A DNA stretch of 64,000 nucleotides from Halobacteriovorax marinus. Lineage in GTDB: Bacteria; Bdellovibrionota; Bacteriovoracia; Bacteriovoracales; Bacteriovoracaceae. The notes below the pieces were generated by a model. It was given only the letters and a program-made list of their open reading frames with translations, was not told where the DNA came from and did no database searches. Numbering within the stretch: the first letter of the stretch is position 1; every line of letters starts with the position of its first letter. Positions 23,930 to 32,305 of the stretch are shown piece after piece. The translations under genes and the position numbers were made by a program. The stretch spans positions 1 through 64,000 of the forward strand of contig MAAO01000010.1 of the NCBI GenBank assembly GCA_002163155.1. The letters run 5' to 3'.

Positions 23930-25318
23930 ATGCACTTAGAAACTTTTATTTTTATAACAAGATACCTAACTTGCTTTGTACTGTCCTTCTTTGTGTACCA
24001 ATTTTTTTCGAGTATCTATAACTACTATAGTCACCTAATCAAAAATTCAATTTGGCATTCTCTAATGTGCCTATCAACGGCGATGTATTGTTTTGTATTC
24101 TCATTGAATACTCATTTCTTCACTCAGGAAAGTTCAAATATCCTTTTAGGTGTCTTTTGGATTATGGCCTATAGCTCATACTATTGTTATCTACGAGCTA
24201 TCGAAGCATACCTAGGTTATGAAATAAGGTTATTAAAAATATCTAAGGTATATAGTTTATTTCTAACTACTGCACACAGTATAAACACAATCAGTACCAT
24301 TTTCCTTGGCAAGAATTTTCTATTTGAAGAAACTAATAAGTCATTTACATTATTCTCAAAAGCGATGAGTCTATCGATTTCTCCAAACTACTATGGTCTT
24401 GCTTTAGGGATCGTTGGTGCAGTGATAGTCTTTTATTCTAGTGTCATAATCTGGAGAGAACTAAGCCACAGGAAAGTCAAAGAAAGACTTCTTCAATATG
24501 GGGTGCTAGTTACAGTTATTTGTGTGATTAATGATAGCGCCTTAGGACTAGAACTCACAGGAGGCTTAATTCCTCTATATTATCTAGGTAATGCCTTTGA
24601 AGCTGTACGCTTAAATCTCCACTATCAAAAGATGTCTCACAAAAAAATTAACAAACTAGAATACCAGGTAGATGAGCTAACTAAAACTGCTCAATTTGGA
24701 TTTGCTGCTGCCAGTATATCTCACGACATTAAAAATTATCTCATGATTATCAAATATTCCTTAAAAAAGGCCCTCTCTAGAGATGATAAAGAGAAACATA
24801 TCCTAAAGGCCCAAAAATATATTAATCAAACATCTGAAGTCACAGCACTTTATATGGACCTCTTTAAAAACAATACTGATATTACGACAAGTGATACTAA
24901 ACTCATAAATCTAGTAAATGAAGCTGTTGAGATCGTTCAAGATAAGATCAGTAAGGCCAGGATTAAACTAAGAGTTAATATTGATGAAGAAAGATATATT
25001 ACATGTAATAGTGTTGCCTTCACTCTCTGCTTAGTGAACCTACTGGGGAACGCTGTAGAGGCCATTTCAGAATATGATGAGCCATGGATTGAGATTGAAC
25101 TTAATGATATCGGTAATAGCTTATTAATTCGAGATTGTGGTTTAGGAATTCCAAAAGACATTGCAGATAAGGTTTTTGATGTTAATTTTACGACTAAGAA
25201 AAACTATGGAGGATCTGGATTAGGTCTTGCTATTTCAAAGAAGCTTTTGCAAAAATCAGGTCAAGATATTCAGCTTGATTCTACTCATTCACATACTTTA
25301 TTTGTTATTTCTCTTTGA
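23930..25318 (+). CDS. Membrane sensor histidine kinase
   Basis: This 462-residue protein has about seven hydrophobic segments in residues 5-230, a short coiled linker, then a HisKA-like helix with His265 in SISHDIKNYL. The HATPase domain has N-box LLGNAVEA, G1 DCGLGIP and G2 GGSGLGLAI. The membrane region resembles 7TM sensor blocks, with no periplasmic domain of size, so it may sense the membrane or a small hydrophobic ligand. There is no receiver domain and no adjacent response regulator, making it an orphan kinase. The H-box (HDIKN) is closer to HDxK-type kinases than to the classical HELRTP. Confidence 0.88.
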   Translation: MHLETFIFITRYLTCFVLSFFVYQFFSSIYNYYSHLIKNSIWHSLMCLSTAMYCFVFSLNTHFFTQESSNILLGVFWIMAYSSYYCYLRAIEAYLGYEIRLLKISKVYSLFLTTAHSINTISTIFLGKNFLFEETNKSFTLFSKAMSLSISPNYYGLALGIVGAVIVFYSSVIIWRELSHRKVKERLLQYGVLVTVICVINDSALGLELTGGLIPLYYLGNAFEAVRLNLHYQKMSHKKINKLEYQVDELTKTAQFGFAAASISHDIKNYLMIIKYSLKKALSRDDKEKHILKAQKYINQTSEVTALYMDLFKNNTDITTSDTKLINLVNEAVEIVQDKISKARIKLRVNIDEERYITCNSVAFTLCLVNLLGNAVEAISEYDEPWIEIELNDIGNSLLIRDCGLGIPKDIADKVFDVNFTTKKNYGGSGLGLAISKKLLQKSGQDIQLDSTHSHTLFVISL

Positions 25319-25520
25319 AAGATTTAAGACCTAATTACCTTAAAATTGTGTAACACTAAAAGATATGAAGTGCCTAATGTGAATATTTCTGTGATATAAA
25401 AATTGTATACTCCCCCACCATCCTTCAAGATTTCTCCAACAACACCCCCTCAAAGACCTTTAACAGACTACATATGTAAATTTTATTTAATTCCTAAGAG
25501 TATATGACCGAAAAGGTTGT
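25319..25520. other. Intergenic spacer
   Basis: AT-rich and without an open frame of note. No clear terminator was found after the kinase gene. GAAAAGG precedes the next ATG. Confidence 0.3.
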
Positions 25521-26996
25521 ATGAGCGAAAAGATAATAATTAACACAACAAGACTAGCAAAGAGAACTGATGCCACCGCGGGATATATTCCAAGATCCCT
25601 GGCCCTTCTTATAGATTTTACCTTAATTGGTATTCCCACCCTACTTGTTTTAAATTTTGCGGAGGCCTTATTTGCAACTATTGGAATAAGTGAAAGATAT
25701 TTTTATTACCCCAAGTTTATTTTATTTTCTGCAGTCTGGTTTACTTACACTGCAGTAATGTATCATTTTACAGGAGCAACCTTAGGTAAGTCAGCACTTG
25801 GACTTCAGGTTGTATCTACTGAAACGCAGCACTTACCCTCAACCTTTAGAGTCTTTTTTAGAGAAGTTATAGCGAGACCATTGTCTTCTATTTTTTTCTT
25901 TGGATATATCTTAGCAATATTTAGACATGACAAGAAATCACTGCATGATATTCTAGCAAAAACTGAAGTGATCAATAGAAGATCTAAATTAGAAAATAGA
26001 GATGTTCCTGTTGCCTACGTTCCATTTTTTATTTCCTTGCTTGCATTGTTATCTATGAGCTTTATGTTTAAATTTGAATATTCAGATAGTTTTAACAAAA
26101 TACAATCAGTAACCAAATTTGATCTAGGTAATTTTGAATTTGCCAAAAGGTTTGCGAAGTACCAAGAAGAGAAAGAAATTATCGATAAGTATGAGGGTAA
26201 TTCAATTATTCTAGCTTATGACATTTCAAAAAATCCCGAACTCTTTAAAACATTACCCAAGAAATTGATCACAGAAGAGCTCTTACTAAAAGTGTTCAAA
26301 ACTAATCCAGAATTAATGAGTAAAATACCAGACGACTTTATCTATACTCAAAAGTTTGTAGAAGACCTAGTAAACCTACTGGACAGTCCTGATACTTATG
26401 CAACGGTAAAACTACGCAACAGCAAACACTATACCGATGCAGTTTATAAAAAAAATAAATCTATTGAAGACGAAATGAAACCATATATCGAAGCTTATAA
26501 GAACTTAAGACGCCCATCACTTAAAGAAAAAAGCTTATATACAATCCCAGTAAAAATCTTAAGACACGAAAAGTTTACGACATTTCTAAGTAAGACAGAT
26601 CCAAGATTTGGAAACATGTTACCTAGCGATGCAATCGTAACGACAGAGGCTGCAAAAGAATTTATTAAGCATAACTCTCTAAAGCGACTTCCCATTTCAA
26701 TACAAAAGAATTCTGAAGCTCTAACTTTTGTTCTTACCAATTCAAAACATGCTTATAGAGCAATAAGTAGAGAACATAAGAATGACAAGAAATTGGCAAT
26801 GATCGCAATAAAAGCTTTCCCTTCGAACATTCAATACTTAAAAGGTTCTTTAACTTCTGATAAAGATATATTTAAAATGGCCCTATCAAAATGGGACTAC
26901 TCGAAACTTCTTAAAGATGATCATCATACCAAACCTAAGAAATCTCTCATACAGTATTTGATACAAGCATATTCGAAAAAGATATCGAGCTATTAA
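25521..26996 (+). CDS. RDD-domain membrane protein with repeat tail (first part of a frameshifted gene)
   Basis: The 491-residue product begins with an RDD domain (about 20-155). The Arg in IPRSLALLIDF, the Asp of the same helix, the GATLGKSALGLQVV motif and the Arg-rich FFREVIARPLSS segment are all present, with several membrane helices and a further one at about 165-185. Repeats with NPEL..(L)PKKLIT/..IPDDF character follow and recall DUF4116-type repeats. The frame ends at 26996. The -1 frame then continues with similar repeats, and a join at AAAAAG (26976-26981) gives a smooth protein of about 860 residues. RDD proteins are linked to transport or osmotic stress; the role here is unknown. 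Confidence 0.75.
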   Translation: MSEKIIINTTRLAKRTDATAGYIPRSLALLIDFTLIGIPTLLVLNFAEALFATIGISERYFYYPKFILFSAVWFTYTAVMYHFTGATLGKSALGLQVVSTETQHLPSTFRVFFREVIARPLSSIFFFGYILAIFRHDKKSLHDILAKTEVINRRSKLENRDVPVAYVPFFISLLALLSMSFMFKFEYSDSFNKIQSVTKFDLGNFEFAKRFAKYQEEKEIIDKYEGNSIILAYDISKNPELFKTLPKKLITEELLLKVFKTNPELMSKIPDDFIYTQKFVEDLVNLLDSPDTYATVKLRNSKHYTDAVYKKNKSIEDEMKPYIEAYKNLRRPSLKEKSLYTIPVKILRHEKFTTFLSKTDPRFGNMLPSDAIVTTEAAKEFIKHNSLKRLPISIQKNSEALTFVLTNSKHAYRAISREHKNDKKLAMIAIKAFPSNIQYLKGSLTSDKDIFKMALSKWDYSKLLKDDHHTKPKKSLIQYLIQAYSKKISSY

Positions 26997-27046
26997 TTTC
27001 AACGATTGAAAAAGACCCTGCCTCTGCTCGAAATATTCCTTTTCAG

Positions 27047-28102
27047 TTGGAAAAAAATCTTCTTGTTATAGAGAAAAAAAAGAAAGTTCTTAAAGATCAC
27101 AGGGCCTACTTTATTAATTTAAGTGTTAAAAATGAAATACCTTCAGGCATTATAACTAAGGAGCTTAAGCACTATAGAGATGATAAGGAAATGGCGATTA
27201 TTTTTGGTTCAACCTCTAACCTATATCAATACTTAAATAGGTTCTCAGAAGAAATTACAAATGACCTTGCATTTGGAAAAACTGTCATATCAAAACAGCC
27301 AAATTCATTTAAATACTTAAGTGAAAAAATAAGAGGTAATAAGAAGTTACTTACTAAGGCGATCAAAGCAGATCCTTCAAACCTTCTTAACTCTAGCAAT
27401 ATAGACCTTAGAAATGATAAGAAACTAAACTATTTGGCCATAAAAACTTTCCTTGAAAAAGTAAAATTACCAAAGCGTGGTTCAAGAAGACAAAGAAGAG
27501 CAAAAAATTCATTAAAACTTGTTTCTTCAAAATTCTACAATGACAAAAAGATTATGGAATTAGCAGTAGAAACAAATCCCTTATATATACAATTCATAAG
27601 TAAGAAATTACTAAATACAGAACCTTTTAAATCCAAACGAAGTGATTTGGAACAAGTCATTATTCAAGATTTTATCTCAATGCTAAAAAGTAATGCTCGC
27701 ATGCGAAGGATTTTAAATAAAGACCTACCTCAAATCATAAGTCATAACAAAGAGGCCTTACTCACCGTCTTAAAAATGGCCCCCTATTTTATGCCACAGG
27801 TATCGAAAAAACTTCGATCGGATAAAGAAGTAGTTGAGGCCATGTACATGGGCTGGGAAATGACATCGATCGCAAGGAGTATTTCTAATTTTGAGTTACA
27901 AAGACGGAACAAGAAACTTAAAGCTATATCAATTCACCCTTTAAAAGGTTTATCTAAGAAATATACAGAGGATAAAACATACGTTCTTAGAGCGCTCAAA
28001 ATTACCGCTCTAAGCTATGGAGATATATCTTTTGAACTTCAAAAAGAACCTGAAATTTTAAAATTCAAAGATAACTACATTAGATTAAATAGTCGCTACT
28101 AG
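27047..28102 (+). CDS. Second part of the RDD repeat protein (or separate repeat protein)
   Basis: From 26981 onward this frame encodes a hydrophilic, Lys-rich repeat protein (351 residues if started at the TTG at 27047). Units such as ..DPSNL..SSNIDLRNDKKL.. and ..NPLYIQFISKKL.. match the tail of the preceding product. The TTG has no ribosome site, no ATG precedes 27191, and sense-like coding extends upstream into the overlap with the first part. I therefore read it as the continuation of the RDD protein after a -1 shift. A lost A in the five-A run would explain it, as would slippage on that run. Confidence 0.6.
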   Translation: MEKNLLVIEKKKKVLKDHRAYFINLSVKNEIPSGIITKELKHYRDDKEMAIIFGSTSNLYQYLNRFSEEITNDLAFGKTVISKQPNSFKYLSEKIRGNKKLLTKAIKADPSNLLNSSNIDLRNDKKLNYLAIKTFLEKVKLPKRGSRRQRRAKNSLKLVSSKFYNDKKIMELAVETNPLYIQFISKKLLNTEPFKSKRSDLEQVIIQDFISMLKSNARMRRILNKDLPQIISHNKEALLTVLKMAPYFMPQVSKKLRSDKEVVEAMYMGWEMTSIARSISNFELQRRNKKLKAISIHPLKGLSKKYTEDKTYVLRALKITALSYGDISFELQKEPEILKFKDNYIRLNSRY

Positions 28103-28124
28103 CTGAGAATTTTAGGAAAAAAAA

Positions 28125-28142
28125 GGGCCGCAATCGCGACCC
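28125..28142 (-). terminator. Terminator of the superoxide dismutase gene
   Basis: On the minus strand GGGTCGC and GCGGCCC pair around GATT, followed by eight T residues. Confidence 0.7.
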
Positions 28143-28157
28143 TCTCTTCTTAAAGAA

Positions 28158-28730
28158 TTAAAGATTTGAATTAACAAAGTCCCAATTAACAAGATTCCAG
28201 AAACCTTCGATATACTTAGGACGAGCATTTCTGTAGTCCACATAGTAAGCGTGTTCCCAAACATCAATTGTCATGAGAGCTTTCATTCCGTGCTTCATTG
28301 GAATATCAGCATTTGAAGTATTAAAGATTTCAACTTCACCTTTATTTTCAACAAGCCAAGTCCAACCAGAACCAAAGTTCGTAGCAGCTGCATTAGAGAA
28401 ATCATCTTTGAATTTATCAAATGATCCCCATTTTGCATTGATCTTATCAGCGATGGCACCTGTAGCGGCTCCACCAGCTTTTGGAGCTAGACAGTTCCAG
28501 TAGAAAGTGTGATTCCAAACTTGAGCAGCGTTATTAAAAAGTCCGCCTTCAGACTTCATAATAGTATCTTCAAGAGACATTGATTCAAACTCAGTCCCTG
28601 GAATTGCAGCGTTTAACTTAGTTACGTAAGCGTTGTGGTGCTTACCGTAGTGAAAGCTTAAAGTTTCAGCAGAAATGTGTGGTTCAAGAGCGGTGTCCGC
28701 CCATGGAAGTTTTGGTAGTTCATGTGCCAT
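28158..28730 (-). CDS. sodB: Iron superoxide dismutase
   Basis: This 190-residue enzyme converts superoxide to hydrogen peroxide and oxygen in the cytoplasm. Metal ligands are visible: His in LSFHYGKHHNAYV (about 27), His in QVWNHTFYW (about 74), and Asp/His in IDVWEHAYYVDY (about 157 and 161). AAQVWNHTFYW with Gln in the active site, together with GSGWTWLV, favours the Fe type over the Mn type. The second of two adjacent ATGs is chosen because it sits six bases after GGAGG. A divergent XRE-cupin regulator with two operators lies immediately upstream and probably controls it. Confidence 0.95.
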   Translation of the reverse strand: MAHELPKLPWADTALEPHISAETLSFHYGKHHNAYVTKLNAAIPGTEFESMSLEDTIMKSEGGLFNNAAQVWNHTFYWNCLAPKAGGAATGAIADKINAKWGSFDKFKDDFSNAAATNFGSGWTWLVENKGEVEIFNTSNADIPMKHGMKALMTIDVWEHAYYVDYRNARPKYIEGFWNLVNWDFVNSNL

Positions 28731-28762
28731 CATTGGCCTCCTTTGAATTTATCAGTTTCAAT

Positions 28763-28792
28763 ATTCTAGGAACATAATCGTCTAAAGCTCAA
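28763..28792 (-). promoter_or_regulatory. Promoter of sodB
   Basis: On the minus strand TTGAGC (28792-28787) and TAGAAT (28768-28763) are 18 bp apart. Operator 1 of the divergent regulator lies 15 bp upstream of the -35. Confidence 0.45.
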
Positions 28793-28807
28793 TTTAAGAA
28801 CAGCTAA

Positions 28808-28825
28808 ATGTCCATATATTGACAT
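28808..28825. promoter_or_regulatory. Operator 1 for the XRE-cupin regulator
   Basis: ATGTC-N8-GACAT is an 18-bp inverted repeat. Its core TCCATATATTGACA (28811-28824) recurs exactly at 28863-28876. It overlaps the -35 of the regulator promoter. Confidence 0.6.
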
Positions 28826-28847
28826 TATGCCCACCAGGAAACATAAT
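28819..28847 (+). promoter_or_regulatory. Promoter of the XRE-cupin regulator
   Basis: TTGACA (28819-28824) and CATAAT (28842-28847) have 17-bp spacing. Operator 1 covers the -35 and operator 2 lies just after the expected start (about 28854), an arrangement suited to autorepression. Confidence 0.6.
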
Positions 28848-28861
28848 TCCTTAGTATTTTG

Positions 28862-28876
28862 GTCCATATATTGACA
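28862..28876. promoter_or_regulatory. Operator 2 for the XRE-cupin regulator
   Basis: The second copy of TCCATATATTGACA is exactly 52 bp (about five helical turns) from the first and lies in the regulator's leader. Confidence 0.55.
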
Positions 28877-28888
28877 CAGGAAAGCATT

Positions 28889-29461
28889 TTGAAAAGTGAA
28901 ACGAGTCCTACCATTGACGTTAGCGCCTTTAACACCCACATCTCTGAAAACGTTAAGGCACTGCGCGCCAAGAGAAATTTCACCCAGAAGCACCTCTCGC
29001 AACTGGCAAAAATTCCCCGTACCACACTTACAAATATTGAATCCGGTGAGAGTAACCCCTCACTCTCCAACGTTATTAAACTCGCAGGAGCTCTCAACGT
29101 AAGTATTGATCTCCTAGTCAGCCCGCTGCGCGCCGCTAGTGTTTTGATAAAGAAGAGTGATCTTCCTCTTGAAGTTAAAGGCGGAACTTCAATTTCAAAA
29201 CTTCTTCCAGAAAAAATTAAAGGCATGGATATTGACCGGGTAACTCTTGCTCCGCTACATACTTTTAGAGGAACACCGCACTTAGGTGGAACTCATGAGT
29301 ATATGACAGTGATTTCTGGTGAGGTGGTTGTGCGCTTAAACGGCGAAAAGTTCCATGTGTATGAAGATGATCTGCTAGCTTTCCCAGGAGACGTGCAACA
29401 CTCCTATCAAAACCCTCTCGATAGAGAATCGATTTACATGAGTATCATAATTCCGGGTTAA
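28889..29461 (+). CDS. XRE-family transcriptional regulator with C-terminal cupin
   Basis: This protein of about 190 residues has an N-terminal XRE helix-turn-helix (KALRAKRNFTQKHLSQLA and TTLTNIESGESNPSL) and a C-terminal cupin barrel (GGTHEYMTVISGEVVV ... DDLLAFPGDVQHSY) that may bind a small effector or metal. I place the start at the TTG at 28889, four bases after AGGAAAG. The frame opens earlier (TTG at 28859), but that would put operator 2 inside the gene. Two identical operators lie around its own promoter and between it and sodB, so it likely regulates itself and the dismutase. Its stop overlaps the convergent gene by four bases. Confidence 0.85.
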   Translation: MKSETSPTIDVSAFNTHISENVKALRAKRNFTQKHLSQLAKIPRTTLTNIESGESNPSLSNVIKLAGALNVSIDLLVSPLRAASVLIKKSDLPLEVKGGTSISKLLPEKIKGMDIDRVTLAPLHTFRGTPHLGGTHEYMTVISGEVVVRLNGEKFHVYEDDLLAFPGDVQHSYQNPLDRESIYMSIIIPG

Positions 29462-30024
29462 ATAGTCGGAGCGCCAATTTGTTTCTTCAAAGGAGAACGC
29501 AGAGGTTTATTGCTCAATTTATTTTTACTATCTTTGATTTTTTTAAAAATCATTTGGAAATTCTTTTTTTTATTTTCAAAACGCACACTGGTCTCATCGC
29601 AGTCTTTGGGAATTTGAATTTGTAATGACAAGTATCGCAGCGAGCGAGACTTAGACTTACCTATAGTTTTCACTTCTTCAAAAGTGGCCTTGATTTTAAT
29701 CTCACCATCTTTGATTTCTATATTTGCCTTCTCGTCCTCAATCATCTTGCCGGAGATTTCAAGTATTCTCTCCTTTGAGTTCTCTTTCCACTTATACGAC
29801 TGATACTGCATACCAAAGTTCTGAAACTGTTTGAGCAGATTCTTTTCAAAGGCGCCATTGTAGTAGTTGAGTTGTTTATTATCCAACTTCTCCATGTCGT
29901 CTAACATACTCTCAAACATCTTCTCGTATTTTTTAAAGAGGTTGGCATTTAAGAGCTCGGACAATTCTTTGGGCGTTTGTCCGTAGGTACTAAGGGAAAA
30001 TATTATAACTAGAATGAATTTCAC
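29458..30024 (-). CDS. Exported protein with possible HSP20-like fold
   Basis: This 188-residue protein has a signal peptide (cleavage after YG, about residue 15). The segment about 87-165 (isoleucine-rich strands ... KANIEIKDGEIKIKATF ... LSLQIQIPKDCDETSV) resembles the beta-sandwich of small heat-shock (HSP20/alpha-crystallin) proteins. A helical N-terminal part and a basic tail flank it. This fold match is a visual judgement. It could be a periplasmic chaperone-like protein. The stop codons of this gene and the convergent XRE gene share the bases TTAA. Confidence 0.55.
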   Translation of the reverse strand: MKFILVIIFSLSTYGQTPKELSELLNANLFKKYEKMFESMLDDMEKLDNKQLNYYNGAFEKNLLKQFQNFGMQYQSYKWKENSKERILEISGKMIEDEKANIEIKDGEIKIKATFEEVKTIGKSKSRSLRYLSLQIQIPKDCDETSVRFENKKKNFQMIFKKIKDSKNKLSNKPLRSPLKKQIGAPTI

Positions 30025-30115
30025 TTAACTAACCTTTTGAAATCTCTTTTCTTGTATTTTACTTAAGTCATATTTTATCATAGAACCTTAAGTATCTTAA
30101 ACTTACTTAAAAATT

Positions 30116-32305
30116 ATGTCGCTCATAGCGCTAAGCCCTCATAAAATGGTATCTATGAATAAGAAACTGCCCCTTTACCTCATTTTTACTTGTCTGATTT
30201 TAACAACCCTTGTGTTCCTTGGGGCGAGTCGACATCAGAAAGGTTTAATAGAGAATGAAGTGGAATCTAGGGCCACTTTTCTAGAACATCTTCTACTCTC
30301 CACACTTAAAGCCAACGAAGAAATTCTCCTCTCCATGGAAGGTCTCTTTGCTTCCTCAGAGTTAGTTACTAGAGAAGAGTTTAATACTTTTCTTACCCTA
30401 ACTCTTGAGCGCCATCCCTATATTCAAGCACTGGAGTGGATTCCAAAAGTTTCTCTAAAACAAAAACGCAGCTTTGAAAAAGAAATGAGCTCTCTTGGTC
30501 ATGGGAAATTCTTCTTCTATGAAAAGTCCATAGAAGGTGAAATTGTCCCCGTAGAAGATAGACCCTTCTACTTTCCTGTCTACTACGTGGAACCCTTCTT
30601 TGAAAATATAAAGGCCTTTGGCTTTGATCTGGCCAGTAATGAAAAGAGAAGACTCACTATTGAAAAGGCTATTGCCACAAAGACTTTTCAGGCTACCCCC
30701 AAAATCAACTTAGTGCAAGATAGGACTTCTCAGGCGGGAATGTTACTGATTCACCCCTACTTTGATAAGGCGGGCATAAATACTGGAGTCACTCTGGGAG
30801 TGTATAAAGTTACTGACATGCTCAATATGTTGCTAAGAGAATCAATTATTTCTAAACATGTTTCCTTAATGATTTATGATGGCGACAGCACATCTGCAGT
30901 AGACCTCATTTACCAAGCAAACCTTGCAGAAGGTAACGGAAATACAGCACTTATAAGATCTGTAGATGTTTCCTCACGTACCTGGACTCTTGTATGGTCA
31001 CCAACTCACACTCTTATTACTGATCTAGCTGCTCTTAGCCCCACGCTCTGGGCGGCCATTGCTCTCATTATTTGTGCTCTCATTTCCACACTGATTAATC
31101 TCACCTTTAATCAGAGATTAAAAATTACCAAAGAGGTAGACCTTAGAACAAAGATTGCCGAAGAAGCAGCAACGAGTGCTAATACTTCTAACAAGGCAAA
31201 ATCTGATTTTCTAGCGAGTATGTCCCACGAAATTCGCACTCCCATGAATGGCATCATCGGAATGATCGATATCTTAAAAGAAACGAGTCTCACTAAAGAC
31301 CAGCAAGTTTACATCAATTCCATTGATCACAGTGGAATAGCACTGATGGAGATCATTCACGATATTTTAGATTTTAGTAAAATTGAGGCCAATAAAATAG
31401 AACTTGAAGATCATGTCATTAATCTCCATGAGTTTGTTAACAACCTCTCGCTTCCCTTTGTTTCTATTATTCTAGAAAAAGGGCTCTCTTTTAATATCAA
31501 TAGTGAAGATAACCTTCCTGATTGTATTAGTTGTGATCGCACACGACTTAGACAAATTATTTCCAACCTCATTAGTAATTCTGTTAAGTTCACAGAACAT
31601 GGAGGCATTGAATTATTTGTGAGAAATGGACCATCCCAGAACACTCTAGAGTTTGAAATTATTGACACAGGAATAGGAATCAGAGAAGAAAACCTAGAGA
31701 AACTCTTTATTCCCTTCTCACAGGCAGATAATTCTATCACCAGAAGGTTTGGTGGCTCAGGCCTTGGACTCACTATAAGTAAGACTCTGTGTGAATTAAT
31801 GGGGGGGGATTTAAGTGTTAAGTCAACTTACGAGGAAGGTTCTTCTTTTAAATTCTTCATTCACTACAGACAAGTTTCCATAGAAAAAGTTAATGAGATT
31901 AATATGAGCGACAAAGCTCTCCCTGTGCCTGATAAAATTAATTTAAAAGTTCTAGTAGCGGAAGATAACTCTATCAATCAAAAAGTTATCTCCCTTATGC
32001 TCAAGTCCCTTGGGGTGGAATACACGCTAGTAGACAATGGATTGCAGGCCCTAGAGCAAACCAAGTTAAATTCTTTTGATCTCATTTTAATGGATATACA
32101 AATGCCGGTCATGGATGGCATCACCGCCACAGAGAAAATTATTTCGTCTCTCAAAGAAAAGTCACCTCCCATCATTGCCATTACTGCCAATGTTTTTAAA
32201 GAGGATCGCAAGAGATGCCTAGATGCTGGCATGTCCTATGTGCTTTCAAAACCTGTGCGCAAGAAAGAACTCCTTGATGTGCTCGCTTCCTTTCGTCACC
32301 ACTAA
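30116..32305 (+). CDS. CHASE-domain hybrid histidine kinase
   Basis: This 729-residue protein (up to 13 fewer if the ATG at 30155 is used) has a membrane helix (about 18-38), an extracytoplasmic CHASE domain (about 65-270, with ALEWIPKV and TSQAGMLLIHPYF) and a second helix (about 302-326). HisKA follows with His371 in SMSHEIRTPMNGI, then HATPase (N-box ISNLISNSVKF, DTGIGI, GGSGLGLTI) and a C-terminal receiver with Asp about 660 (LMDIQMPVMDG) and its Lys in LSKPV. CHASE domains bind small extracellular ligands. No response regulator or output gene is adjacent. Neither ATG has a clear ribosome site. Confidence 0.92.
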   Translation: MSLIALSPHKMVSMNKKLPLYLIFTCLILTTLVFLGASRHQKGLIENEVESRATFLEHLLLSTLKANEEILLSMEGLFASSELVTREEFNTFLTLTLERHPYIQALEWIPKVSLKQKRSFEKEMSSLGHGKFFFYEKSIEGEIVPVEDRPFYFPVYYVEPFFENIKAFGFDLASNEKRRLTIEKAIATKTFQATPKINLVQDRTSQAGMLLIHPYFDKAGINTGVTLGVYKVTDMLNMLLRESIISKHVSLMIYDGDSTSAVDLIYQANLAEGNGNTALIRSVDVSSRTWTLVWSPTHTLITDLAALSPTLWAAIALIICALISTLINLTFNQRLKITKEVDLRTKIAEEAATSANTSNKAKSDFLASMSHEIRTPMNGIIGMIDILKETSLTKDQQVYINSIDHSGIALMEIIHDILDFSKIEANKIELEDHVINLHEFVNNLSLPFVSIILEKGLSFNINSEDNLPDCISCDRTRLRQIISNLISNSVKFTEHGGIELFVRNGPSQNTLEFEIIDTGIGIREENLEKLFIPFSQADNSITRRFGGSGLGLTISKTLCELMGGDLSVKSTYEEGSSFKFFIHYRQVSIEKVNEINMSDKALPVPDKINLKVLVAEDNSINQKVISLMLKSLGVEYTLVDNGLQALEQTKLNSFDLILMDIQMPVMDGITATEKIISSLKEKSPPIIAITANVFKEDRKRCLDAGMSYVLSKPVRKKELLDVLASFRHH

